From Agrypnia vestita (lineage: Eukaryota > Arthropoda > Insecta > Trichoptera > Phryganeidae), in NCBI GenBank assembly GCA_016648135.1, contig JADDOH010023038.1:186001-250000 (forward strand): DNA of 64,000 bases, read 5' to 3'. Below, one piece after another: positions 42,095 through 51,837 of the stretch. The notes below the pieces were generated by a model, which was not told where the DNA came from, ran no database searches, and worked only from the letters and a program-made list of their open reading frames with translations. The first letter of the stretch is position 1, and each line of letters starts with the position of its first letter. A program made the position numbers and the translations under genes.

Positions 42095-42290
42095 CTTGTC
42101 TTCCATCGCCATGATCCCATGACAGTACTGTGAATGGTACCCACCGCTTACCCAGGACCGTTTTATGAGCAAAAGCTCCCATATCGGTCCTTCTCATTCG
42201 TCTCCAGGTTGACATTTTTTTAGCTACAATGCAAAACCGTGCTGCCCCGCACGGGTCGTATAAACCGGTGCGAGGCGGCACGGCCGCAAA
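42095..42290 (-). repeat. unclassified dispersed repeat, copy 1
   Basis: Shares ATGGTACCCACCGCTTACCC, AGGACCGTTTTATGAGCAAA, GTCTCCAGGTTGACATTTTT and CCCGCACGGGTCGTA with the tandem unit pair at 44169-44820. On the minus strand the conserved reading is MSTWRRMRRTDMGAFAHKTV and LGKRWVPFTVL (compare MSTRRRMNRTDI... and TVLGKRWVPFTIL in the other copy), so it may derive from a protein-coding mobile element that I do not recognise. Confidence 0.55.
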
Positions 42291-42629
42291 AACAAAACCA
42301 TTCACAGACCGACACCATTAGATACGTCTTTATTGCATAAAAAAAATACATAAATAAATTCAAGAACAAAGAAAAGGTAAAATAACAAAATAAGAAAAAT
42401 AATACAAAATAATACGAAATAATACAAAATAATACAAAAATAATACAAGAACAAAGAAAAGGAAATAACAAAAGAAGATGACAGTACTAGACGAAATGAC
42501 GCTTAGACGTCAGACGTTTTCGCGATCACCGAAAGATAAAACAGTAATTGGATAGGTGGTGTCGTGGCTTGCGGCCCTCGATTGCCAAACGCAGGATAGG
42601 TTATGATAGATTCGGTTACAGATTACTGC

Positions 42630-42666
42630 GCCACACACACAAGCACACACACACACACACACACAA
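42630..42666 (+). repeat. (CA)n microsatellite
   Basis: About 16 CA dinucleotides with one AG interruption. The frames through it are artefacts. 42350-42475 nearby has repeated AATAATACAAAATAATAC words, also simple sequence. Confidence 0.9.
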
Positions 42667-42974
42667 ATTGCTGTGTGCATGTATTCGTGCACGTGAAGAA
42701 AAAATGTTGACTGTAAACACTTTCGATTTTTTCCATGAGTGAGTTTTGCATCACAAGCGTATATGGTTCAGTTATAGATGATCCAATAACGTCTGACCAG
42801 GCCCGAACAGAGTTGAAATAATTTTTTTACTATGCGAATTAAAAAGTATGAAGTAATTATTATCCATGCCGTAAAAAATTGATAGAGTACCATCGGGCGG
42901 ATGGCGCTCGAATGAATTATAATGTCGTAGGAGGGTGCCGTCTGGCGCTCTTTGAACATTATAATTATTATTTT

Positions 42975-43160
42975 TAAATAGAGATGCGAACGTGAAAATG
43001 GAGTACGTTTCATTTCAATATTGTTACTATTCTCAAACTTAGTCAAAAACCTGTGTTATGAAAATAGAACTAACTTGCTGGTGTCCTGGAATGGGGCTCG
43101 AACAACCGACCACCAGATCACCAGGCGAGCGTCATGACTACTATACCAATAAGCTTCTCA
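42975..43160 (-). mobile_element. tRNA-derived SINE, copy C
   Basis: Minus strand: A box ATTGGTATAGTAGTCATGAC, B box GGTTGTTCGAGCCCCATTCC, then CAGGACACCAGCAAGTTAGT, TTTTCATAACACAGG and an AATATTGAAATGAAACGTAC-like region before GTTCGCATCTC. The best preserved head together with copy A. Confidence 0.8.
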
Positions 43161-43649
43161 AATTTATTTAATATATCAATTGTTTATTTATTTAATATAT
43201 CAAAATCAATAATGTCTTGAAAAGAGAAACATCTCCGTTATTTTCTTTACCCTTTGTTGTGACAACATGTGACCAAGGGGATGATCCCCCTTAAGATCCG
43301 TTGAAGGATCAAACTGTGAATTAATTTTGTGTGAAATGGAATAAGGCTTTTGCAATTTTCGAGATTTTATTATTTTATGGAATGGAAGCATGGACGCTTA
43401 CCGAAGAATTGGTAAGGTTTTGGATGAATTAAAAAAAAAGTAATAATAAAAATCCACCCCTCGCCACGCATTATATTGTTCAGCCGTATTGTTTTCATTT
43501 TTATTGTTAGTTCTAACGTTAACAACTCTAAGTTAAGATGATGGTCTCCATGGAAAGCGCTTAGGCTTAGGTACATAAATTATTACTCAACAGAGGATTA
43601 AAACTTAGTGTTTAAAATAAATTGTTTAATAATAAACATCCACTCTGTG
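43161..43649. other. no gene seen
   Basis: 43170-43205 has a short direct repeat of ATTTAATATATCAA. Nothing else recognised; small frames lack similarity. Confidence 0.4.
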
Positions 43650-43925
43650 AACGAAACAACACTAAATATAATTAAAAAGGAAATAATACAAAAAATTCAA
43701 ATACTTAAACAATATCTCGGACATGTGATGAGACATCCAGAGAAGTACGAGATCTTGCATCTCATGATGCAGGGAAAGATTGTCGGGGCCCTGGAAAAAG
43801 GCAGTGGTTACCAGTCTACTGTGGAGGTATTTCGGGCCGCAGTAAATACAGTGATGATAGCTAACGTCTGTTGAACGGGCAGGGTACATGAATTTTCGAG
43901 AAAAGATGAAAAAGGAAAGAAAAGG
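43650..43925 (+). pseudogene. LINE C-terminal relic
   Basis: The 88-codon frame reads IQKIQILKQYLGHVMRHPEK, YEILHLMMQGKIVGALEKGS and VEVFRAAVNTVMIANV. The GHVMRHPEKYEILHLxxQGKI block with a downstream FRAA-x-N is a well-known C-terminal segment of lepidopteran LINE proteins. The basic GPGRR segment normally between is shortened here. No RT upstream. Confidence 0.75.
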
Positions 43926-44168
43926 AGGAATGACCATCCCTCAGAACCCCCTGGACACTTGGAAGGGTGCGCGGTTCGAAAATAGGGTTCTTCGGCCACG
44001 CTCAGACGCACATCCGATAAAACATGACAATCATCATCCTAGAAATGAGGGACCGTTGAAGAAGAGGTAGAAACTCTTTATTCGCGCCGTTTCTTTGGTT
44101 AATACAACAGTAATCTTCTATATACTCGATTCCAGTTGTCAAACGCAAGACTGTTGCGTAGCGATAGC

Positions 44169-44820
44169 GTGACTTGTTTGTATAAGATTCGATTTCTAGT
44201 ATATTTCCTTGTGTTACACGTATTTCTAGGTGTTCCCAATTTATTCTAAAACGTCCATAGTGTTGTGAAATCCTCGATTGTGTACAGTTAGAATGTCGTA
44301 AAAATATTGTGTATTTTAATTGGACCCAGGTGAGGAACGATGATGAGTCGTTGAGCTCGGGAACTTTATAGGATAAGAACAGTGATAATACCCACCTCTT
44401 GACCAGGACCGTTCTATAAACAAAAGCTGGCATATCAGTCCTGCTCAGTGACTTGTTTGTATAAGATTCGATTTTTTTATTATTCTAGTATATTTCCTTG
44501 TGTTACACGTATTTCTAGGTGTTTCCAATTTATTCTAAAACGTCCATAGTGTTGTGGAATCCTCGATTTGCGTACAGTTAGAAATATTGGGTATTTTAAT
44601 TGGACCCAGATGAGGAACGATGTTGAGTCGTTGACCCCGGGAACTGTATAGGATAAGAATAGTGAACGGTACCCACCTCTTACCTAGGACCGTTCTATAA
44701 GAAAAAGCTGCCATAATATCAGTCCTGTTCATTCGTCGCCTGGTTGACATTTTTTTAAAACTAATTAGCAAGACTATGCTACCCCGCACCGGTCGTACAA
44801 ACTGGCACGAGGCAGCATAT
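44169..44820 (-). repeat. unclassified repeat, tandem duplication of about 280 bp
   Basis: Unit 1 (about 44170-44448) and unit 2 (about 44450-44730) each begin GACTTGTTTGTATAAGATTC. They run through TATATTTCCTTGTGTTACAC, GTCCATAGTGTTGTG, TTTTAATTGGACCCAG, GAGGAACGATG and GGACCGTTCTATAA in the same order. Unit 2 continues to 44820 with CGCACCGGTCGTAC, like the copy at 42095-42290. Overlapping minus-strand frames of 84-143 codons cover it; only the TVLGKRWV segment is shared. Function unknown. Confidence 0.75.
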
Positions 44821-45361
44821 CGACTAAAGAAAAAAAAAGAAGATGATAATGAATTGTGAAGTCACAGAAACTCCAAGATGCCCAGCTGTGGTGCGGTGAA
44901 TGAAGTCCTCAGTTCGGCCCCGCGCTATAGCCTGGATGCATAGCGTGATGGAATCATACATTCAGTATCGACAAAGCGTATCGGCTCTGTTCAGCCAATT
45001 CTCACTTGCTCAACTGCATAGCGGGCAGTTCGTTGACACTGTCGGCAGCCCAGCCGATATGGGGCACTGTCGCTTCCAGATCCTCGGCCAGAAGACGCGT
45101 CTTGGAGATAAACAAACGTAGCTGTACAAGGACTGTCGGTTTGGTGGCTTTACATCGGTCCTAAGGGCGGGACTGACAGCTTCTCCGAGCATGACCTGTG
45201 CGCAACGGACTTGAGGGTGAGGTTAATGGCAAATAATTCGTCGGGGGATCCCAAATGTACCGTTAAAGCGAAAGGCAGTGAGCTCTGTCCCCGCACGTTA
45301 GCGGCGGCTGAAAAATGGTGACTGTTGGCAACCTGACGTATTCGGGTTCTAGTCACATATT
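44821..45361. other. no gene assigned; moderately GC-rich
   Basis: Overlapping frames on both strands (60-75 codons) with no recognisable domain. Could be decayed mobile-element coding sequence or a host exon; no splice or motif evidence either way. Confidence 0.35.
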
Positions 45362-46395
45362 ATTATTTTATTATTATTTCAGTATATATACGCCCATCAG
45401 AGCATTTACATAAACATTGGGTAATACATGTCGGTAATGAGAAATATAAAAAGAAAATAAAAAAAGTCATATAAAGAAATATAAAATGACATAATAACAG
45501 AAATATAAAAAGAGCTCTACAACTAAACTTAAACACAGAATCCATAATTTCATAAATCTATAAATACATCATATTTTTTATAGGATTAGCGATAATTACA
45601 GAAATATAAATTAAGAATTTTTTTTTTATAGGATAAGAATACAAGAAAAGAGTGATAATTACATATATTTGAGGATTATTTTTAGACATAGAGGAAAGTT
45701 CATTGTTGATTAAGAATATTGCGAATTGTATGTTTGAATTTATTTAAATTTGTGGAAAAAACGTCTAACTGTTCAAATCTGTTAACAAGTCTGGGAAGCC
45801 TTTGAAGTGGTGAATTAAAAAAGTAATTAGTTGTCGCAGCTTCCAAGGCAAACCCTGCGTAATTTCTGGTTACTCGGGATGGAACTCGCAAACAGATTCG
45901 TTCCAACAGTTGTGGACAGTCGATGTTCCCGTTAATTATTTTGTGAAAAAAGACGAGATCAGCTACAATTCTTCTTATTTCCAATTTATCAAGAGAGCAA
46001 AATGATCTTAAAAAGTTATAATCAATATGTGTTGATGGTAAATTAAGTTTATAATTGATAAAACGGAGAAATTTATTTTGTGTTCTCTCTAAATGTGACA
46101 CATGAACAGCATATTGAGGGCTCCATACAACTGAATTTGTTTCTAATACTGGTCTAACCAGACTCTTAAATAATAGTTTAAAAGTTCCAATATTTTTGAA
46201 ATCTTTACTTAATCTGAGTACGAAACCTAGGGTTCTTAAGCCTCTATCAACTGTGCAATTGATATGTGACACAAGAGAAAACTTATTGTCTACAATTACG
46301 CCCAGATCTCTAATTTCATCAACGACACTCAAAGTTATACCATTAATTTTGTAGTCATAGTTTACTATTGTCCGGGTACGGCAGAATCTCAGCAT
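45362..46395 (-). pseudogene. LINE reverse transcriptase C-terminus and 3' UTR
   Basis: The longest LINE reading in the window: 231 codons open on the minus strand (45700-46395). It begins in the thumb region (GITLSVVDEIRDLGVIVDNK, FSLVSHINCTVDRGLRTLGF) and continues LFKSLVRPVLETNSVVWSPQ, HVSHLERTQNKFLRFINYKL, then SPLQRLPRLVNRFEQLDVFS before the stop. This order is that of jockey/CR1-type ORF2 after the catalytic FADD motif, which is missing upstream. A 3' UTR with GGGCGTATATATACTG and an AATAATAATAAAATAATA tail ends at about 45362. An intact frame over 231 codons suggests a young, 5'-truncated insertion. Confidence 0.85.
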
Positions 46396-46796
46396 TTGAT
46401 CATATGTACATCATCTCCAAAAGGTATCTGACTCATTAGTTTTATCCGATAATTGGCTATTACATAATGGATGCAGCCCTAGTTAGGTGACCCTGGTTTG
46501 ACGTCTGATATCAATCGGTGGATAAAAATACACAGTCGAATAAACCAAAACTTTCGTAAAGATGCATTACCCTGTCTGACAGCGAGGCTGATTCTCCTCG
46601 GTGTCCAGAGGCTGGCAGTCAGGGCCAGCTTGCAGGATTCCAAGGGCAAGCGAAGTGAAGAAATTTCGTCTAGGAGCCTAAGGAGTTGACTCCGACGGAC
46701 GACAGTGAGTTGGGATGAAGCCAGGGAGAAGAAGATACAAGGTTTGATCAATAATATTAAATTTAAATTTTCAAAGCCAGAAAACACGGCTCGACA
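46396..46796. other. no gene assigned
   Basis: Frames of 63-102 codons on both strands around 46479-46787 overlap each other and have no recognisable motif. The plus strand near 46640-46740 has the flavour of a LINE C-terminus, but no conserved block could be read. Confidence 0.3.
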
Positions 46797-47138
46797 TTAT
46801 ATTAAATTTAAAATAAAATTAAATAATTAGTTTAAAACCAGTTATTACTATATATTCATCAATTAGTTTCGGCTGGTCTCACCCTACATCAGGACATGTA
46901 TAAGCCAATATATAGACTAATCTAAGAACAGACATGTTTACATAGGGAAAAATTAGATGATTTTCTTTTTTTAAATGATTTTCTTTCCCTATGTAAATGT
47001 CTGTACTTGGATTAGTCTATATTATAGGTGTCCCGATGAAGACCTTGACTTGACCAACAGAAACAAGTTGACGAATATATACAATAAGTAGGTTAAAACT
47101 AAGTATTTAATATTATTTGAAATTTAATAAATTAAATT
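46797..47138. mobile_element. foldback element, about 340 bp
   Basis: Imperfect palindrome: TTTAAAACCAGTTATTACTA, CCTGATGTAGGG-like, TAGACTAATCTAAGAACAGA and GTTTACATAGGGAAA on the left are mirrored by TTTCCCTATGTAAATGTCTG, TTGGATTAGTCTATA, GTCCCGATGAAGACC and GGTTAAAACTAAGTATTTAA on the right. The centre is at about 46973. No ORF of interest. Confidence 0.75.
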
Positions 47139-47499
47139 TAATCAATACTGGCCTATAATCTGACAACACTATGACGTCCATGTTTTATGTCTATTTTATA
47201 CTGTCGTTTTCAATCTAAATTTAATCCAAATCTAAATTCAACTTTTTATCTAATCACGGTCTTCCATATTAGGTTCAGCTAACAGTATTCATTTTCACTA
47301 TTCATCCCCAATAATAATATTGAATTCTTCAGTTCTTCATTCCAAGCGCAGTCGGCTGGGCTGCAGAACCAACTATGCACAGACATGACGTCATCACAAC
47401 TATCTTCAAAAGCAGATTAAAGGAGGTCTCGTTATCAAGGAGCTAGGTCTTGTGACTGTTACATTGTATACCAGAAATTATTGTACTAAATTGTACAGT

Positions 47500-48060
47500 T
47501 GGTTGGAAGAAATTACGAGATGCTAAAAATAATTTACGCACTGTCCAAACTCCTGGTAATATGTCACTCGGAACAAAACTATCAAAGAATCTACAAGGGT
47601 TTATAACAGTCTGGAGTATTCCAAAACCTTCGGGAGACGTCTAAAGCATTCACCTATAAAGCCTAGAAGCGACGAGAATCTTCTCCTATACATCTACGAA
47701 GTTCGCGCCGCGGCGGTATGTTTTTGTTGTCCTGTTTGACAGGTGAACTCAGTACGAAGTACGCGCGAGCAGCGAGAAGAGACGGCCTGGGTGGCCAGTC
47801 GGAGCGACAAATAAAGCGAATAATCGAGCGAAGTACCTAATTGGCGTAAATAATGCGAGCGAGAACTGGATGGAATGTTCTGGTGAATGTTAAAAATGCG
47901 ATAATAAAGTGTTTATTTACGAGTGATACATCGCGGAAAAGTGTGATTTAAATAATTTAAATATTTTTATTCGGTTTAAGTGATTGTGTACATTGAATAG
48001 ACGATTAATTTATAATTAATTGTTTTCATTAATATAAAATATAAAAAGTGAAGAAATGAA
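47500..48060 (+). repeat. promoter-like dispersed repeat, copy 1
   Basis: Parallels 50130-50640 over about 500 bp: AAGCCTAGAAGCGACGA, CTTCTCCT, GAAGTTCG, CGCCGCGGCG, ATCGAGCGAAGTACCT-like, TTGGCGT, GAATGTTCT, AAAGTGTGATTTAAATAATT and AAGTGA..TTGTACA-like words in order. The first 60 bases read WKKLRDAKNNLRTVQTPGN, mobile-element protein. It could be the 5' region or LTR of a retroelement. This copy lacks the TATA box present in the other. Confidence 0.5.
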
Positions 48061-48065
48061 TAATA

Positions 48066-48651
48066 TACGGGGTTACAGGTTAAGTCGACCTATTCCCGTT
48101 AAGGGCGTGTAGTTTACATTGTTTCTGACTGATTTGACTAGTCAATTTCGTATCTTGTACTCACCTGTTGCTTTATTTAGTTTTTTTTACCTCCCCTGTA
48201 GCCTATGAAACTAAGTTGAATAGCTGATGAAACTTAGATATTTTTAGGCACATCTGCAAAACAGGCGCCATAATATTTTTTTTAGATATCCTTTAAAGAA
48301 AAATTAACTTTCTAAATTTTTATCAGTTTTTTAACTTTTAATCGTCTACAACGACTTATTTATTAATTTTACGTACAATATTGATTATTGAGGTCAAAAA
48401 GCATCTTATTTTACATGTAAAAATCAAATAATAGTAGTAATAAGATTTATACATTTCAAAATATCTAAGCTGATCGGGTATTTTTTTATAAAAATCGGGT
48501 ATTTTTTATAAAAAACAATTAAATTAAAATATCTCGAAAACGGTTAGATTTAGGATAGGGTGTTTCATAGTCAAATCAGTCAGAAACAATGTAAATACAC
48601 GCCCTTAACGGGAACAGCGGGAAGGGAATCGACTTAACCTGTAACCCCGTA
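48066..48651. mobile_element. DNA transposon derivative with 80-bp inverted ends
   Basis: The ends TACGGGGTTACAGGTTAAGT and ACTTAACCTGTAACCCCGTA are inverted and flanked by TA. The inverted region continues through CCCGTTAAGGGCGTGTA and TTTACATTGTTTCTGACTGA on the left, mirrored on the right, with a 10-20 base insertion in the right arm. The centre (48200-48550) is AT-rich and encodes nothing. Likely a non-autonomous element of a TA-targeting family. Confidence 0.85.
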
Positions 48652-49288
48652 TACACTCTTACGTATATAATATCTCGATTAAATCACCAACTTGTGTGTC
48701 AACTTGGTTTAGTAACATTTCGTTTAAGGCATAGGTTTTTGCGTTTTCCAGCAATCAAATAATCCATTTTATTCAAACAAACTATTGCCTAAAACCAAAT
48801 TGATACAAGTGTCCTTAATAGCAAAAGGTCATATAAAGAGCGGGAGACTACCAGGCATGGGCGTATTTTGATTTGTGTTTTAGGCTCGCCACTCGACGGT
48901 CGCATCTGTGGCGGATATCGAGCCTCTAAATATTCACCACCAGAACAGAAATCTTCACGCTTTCTCTCTCCACCGTTCTCCCGTTTCACTCTCGCACATG
49001 TGTGTGCACATCCGAATTAATTCCAAATTAATTAAGCACGTGCGCGCGCCGCTCGGAGCGCATCTCCGAAAGCAAGAGTGCCGCCATTTTGGCCACTTTT
49101 TCTCCGATGATTTCTTAATATTGTCGCCGTCACGTTGCGAAAATGGCGTTGCGATTAAAATTAGAATTAATTTTCATATTTTCTACTCCGGTTCTTAATG
49201 ATAATATGCTGATTATGCTTATTTATTCGCATGTGTAATTCGGCACCTCATTTTTTTACTTTCTTTAATCAAAACCAGAATTGGAGGT
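48652..49288. other. no gene seen; GC-rich patch
   Basis: A 96-codon plus-strand frame at 48908-49198 covers the GC-rich part (48890-49150) but has no recognisable domain, and an antisense frame overlaps it. May be a promoter-like region; no specific element is supportable. Confidence 0.35.
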
Positions 49289-49489
49289 TTATCTTGTACA
49301 GTGGGTGATCAAATTATTATGGCCACGTAGAAAACCAATAATTTTGCATTAAAGATGCTTCCTCTGGTCCAGGAGTCGTTTCTAGATGCGGAATAAATCA
49401 TTGTGCACCCCTCTGCACCTTGCTACAAGGTCAAAACTGCGACAAAATTCCTCCAGGATCAACGAGTTAATCTTGTATGTAGTTTTCTA

Positions 49490-49790
49490 TGATATTCTGT
49501 ATGTGTATGTATGTCTGAAATCATTGGCTGAGGTTTCAGATCCCATTGCAAAGTCAATCATCAAGGCTGGTGTAATGAGTATGTCTTGATGTTAAAGTTA
49601 AGTATTAGCTTGCAATACGTGCTGAAAGCAAGGTTAAGTATTGCAAGCTAATACTTAATCTTAACATCATCACTTGCTCGTCACATTAGCCCTGCGATGA
49701 GGTCCGATATACATATCTCAATATCCCAGAATACTTTGCATAGAAGATTCTGAATGTCCGTGAAAACCTGACAACATTTTCAAAGAGTTA
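49490..49790. mobile_element. two head-to-head Penelope-like tails
   Basis: 49490-49617 read on the minus strand and 49637-49790 on the plus strand both match the tail at 12235-12420 (GTATTGCAAGCTAATACTTA, AGCCCTG or AGCCTTGATGAT, CAATGGGATCTGAAAC or a decayed form, AATATCCCAGAATA). The junction forms a hairpin with about 22-bp arms (GTTAAGTATTAGCTTGCAAT and its complement) at 49597-49662. Penelope-like elements are known for tandem and inverted partial copies. Confidence 0.7.
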
Positions 49791-49797
49791 ATGTTAT

Positions 49798-50010
49798 TCA
49801 CTGGTCTGACCTCAACCAAACAGAGAACCTATGAAAGCTAATAAGAAAGCTAAGAAAAATGGTCACAAACAAGCAACAAATAATCGAGCTTTTGATAGAT
49901 TTCTGGCGTAGCGTGGAAAAAAATAAAGAAATCTGCGCAAAATGAAAAATAAAATTCCCAAAAGAATCGAGGACGTCATAGCCGCAAAGAATGATTCTAC
50001 TAAGTATTAG
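49798..50010 (+). pseudogene. Tc1-like transposase C-terminal relic
   Basis: Reads HWSDLNQTENL, stop, KLIRKLRKMVTNKQQIIELL, IDFWRSVEKNKEICAK, stop, KIKFPKRIEDVIAAKNDSTK, Y and a stop. The 'SxDLNxxENLW' block contains the position of the third catalytic acid of Tc1 transposases (just before it: P-D-L-N-P-I-E-N). The end 'P-x-R-x-x-x-V-I-x-A-K-x-x-x-T-K-Y' is the classic Tc1 C-terminus. Two in-frame stops; the N-terminal two thirds are missing. Confidence 0.85.
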
Positions 50011-50129
50011 GCAAATGTTTCTTTAACTGATTGTTTTAAGGTTAATACAAATAAAGGTCTTTTTATTAAATCTCTTTAAAGTTTACTAAAATATTGTCAT
50101 GGCAAGCAAAAGGAATAGCGCAGTGTCCG

Positions 50130-50640
50130 AATCCCTTGTAATACGTCACAACACTATCGTAACCTCTAGAACGATCTACAACTATCTACAACCTACGGGA
50201 AACGTCAACAAATGTCTACAAACACCTGTAAAAGCCTAGAAGCGACGATACTCTTCTCCTTAACAGTAGAATAATCTAGGAAGTTCGATAATCCAGTTTT
50301 TGGGTATAAATACAAAACTACGCCGCGGCGCAAGGGAGATGTCTTATTTTGACAGATCGTTCACTGGGAAGTGAGTCGCGGATGACGACCCAGTTATGAA
50401 TTGCGAAGCGACAGATATCGAGCGAAGTACCTGATTGGCGTTGAAAAACATGCGATAAATACTACGTGCAAGAATAGAATGTTCTACAAGTGATAGAGTG
50501 TAACCCAACTATAATAAGTGACATATTAAGAATTAGTGTGATTTAAATAATTGCATTAAGTTTAATTCGTGTTAAGTGACTTTGTACAGTGAATAATGAA
50601 TTAATCATTAATTAATAAAAATGAACTTTGTTTTCAACAC
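50130..50640 (+). repeat. promoter-like dispersed repeat, copy 2 (with TATA box)
   Basis: Counterpart of 47570-48060. It has a TATAAATA box at 50305-50312 within TTTTTGGGTATAAATACAAA, followed 20-25 bases later by CGCCGCGGCGC and further down by TTCACTGGGAAGTGAGTC. Such an arrangement would suit an RNA polymerase II promoter in a retroelement 5' region or LTR. Start-site position is inference. 50621-50650 and 50880-50907 are inverted to each other (CTTTGTTTTCAACACTTTTG / CAAAAGTGGTGAAAACAAAG). Confidence 0.5.
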
Positions 50641-51152
50641 TTTTGTATTAAAATGAATAATAAAAAAGAATAAAAAATGAATAATAATGAAGTACCTACT
50701 TAACATGAAATTAATAATACATGATAATAATTAAAAGTACGTAATTAAAATGATAAATTTCCATATATCAATTTTTTTATATTTTGATTGTCTATACTTC
50801 GATTATTGAATTTAATTTGTTAATGTACAATTGTATCCTGACGAAGGGGCCACGGGCTCTGAAACATGTTGATATTTTTCGATACAAAAGTGGTGAAAAC
50901 AAAGTTTATTATTATTGATTATATTAATAATATCACCACAAAATTATTTTGCTGTTTTTGAAGAAGTAATTAATCATTAGTTAATAAATCGCTAATTAAT
51001 TTCCAGTGTTTTCATTTGTCCTCCCGCAGCCACGACACGTGATAATATTTTATGCAAAAATAAAAAATGTAAAAATTACGTGACTTAATCTTACCATAAA
51101 CTATAAATGTGTAAATTTTGCAAAGTGGCTCTAATAATTGGATCACTCTCTG
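50641..51152. other. right part of Tc1-like relic, no gene
   Basis: 50836-50880 has CCTGACGAAGGGGCCACGG followed by TCTGAAACATGTTGA, the word order seen near retroelement 3' ends (compare 12290-12330), then the inverted partner described for 50130-50640. The rest is AT-rich up to the right Tc1 end. Confidence 0.4.
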
Positions 51153-51479
51153 TATATAATATAAATATTTTTATGTTAAACCTACTTGTACCAGACAATT
51201 AACTCATTCCACGCGCAGTTTCAGATTTTAATCACGTTGTGTTAAAGAACGTAAACAGTACAATTTTTTTATAATAGCCTAAGAGCCAGCGACCGCCAGA
51301 CTTACGTTATAGTATCAAACCTGTAATATTTTATGTACATGTATGTACACTATAGTAAGTGGGAAGGTTGGGCATTGTGACATCTGAGTTCGGGGGATTT
51401 CGGCAGAAAACCAATAATACCGGTACAAAAAAATATGTAAGTATACGTAAAGACAACAAACCTGATTTTTTATTATACA

Positions 51480-51740
51480 TATACAACGACAAAAGACACA
51501 CGAATATTTGGTCCAACGACAAAAGGTCCGCGGACTTTTCGTACAACGAAAAAATGTCCACGGATATTTGGTCCAACGATAAAAGGTCCACAAAAATATG
51601 TACAACGACAAAAGGTCCGCAGTAATTTGGTCCAACGACAAAATATCCAAGGGGATTTGTTCCAAATACAATATGTCCACGAAGAAAATCCCACGCGACA
51701 AAATTATTATGTTATTATCCTAATGATAATAATGTCGTTG
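51480..51740 (-). repeat. degenerate GGACC/TTGTCGT minisatellite, locus 2
   Basis: Opposite-orientation relative of 38690-39320. AAATATTTGGTCCAACGACA, AAAGGTCCGCGG and similar units repeat about every 35-38 bases. The right border has TTATTATCCTAATGATAATA, matching the left border of the other locus. Several overlapping frames (LLSLDQI- and FCRWTKY-type repeats) are by-products. Confidence 0.8.
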
Positions 51741-51835
51741 TCTCTCTCTATAAATAAATAAATACTTATTTTTTAGGAACCGACATGTAAACGTCATTTT
51801 TACGGGTTAGAGCTAGTAATTTAAATATTAGATCC
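51741..51835 (-). repeat. dispersed repeat edge
   Basis: On the minus strand: AACCCGTAAAAATGACG, ACATGTCGGTTCCTAAAAAA and ATAAGTATTTATTTATTTAT. Same words as 41455-41505 and 37965-38015. Non-coding; it abuts the left end of mariner copy 2. Confidence 0.5.
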
Positions 51836-51837
51836 TT

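Larger units (their letters stand above)
49289..51152 (+). mobile_element. Tc1-like transposon relic with nested repeats
   Basis: The ends CAGTGGGTGATCAAATTATT (left) and its imperfect complement AATAATTGGATCACTCTCTG (right) are flanked by TA on both sides (49287-49288, 51153-51154). Inside is a Tc1-type transposase C-terminal remnant (49798-50010). Also inside are two head-to-head Penelope-like tails (49490-49790) and a promoter-like repeat (50130-50640), which together account for most of the element. Total length, 1864 bp, is therefore larger than the original Tc1. Confidence 0.75.
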
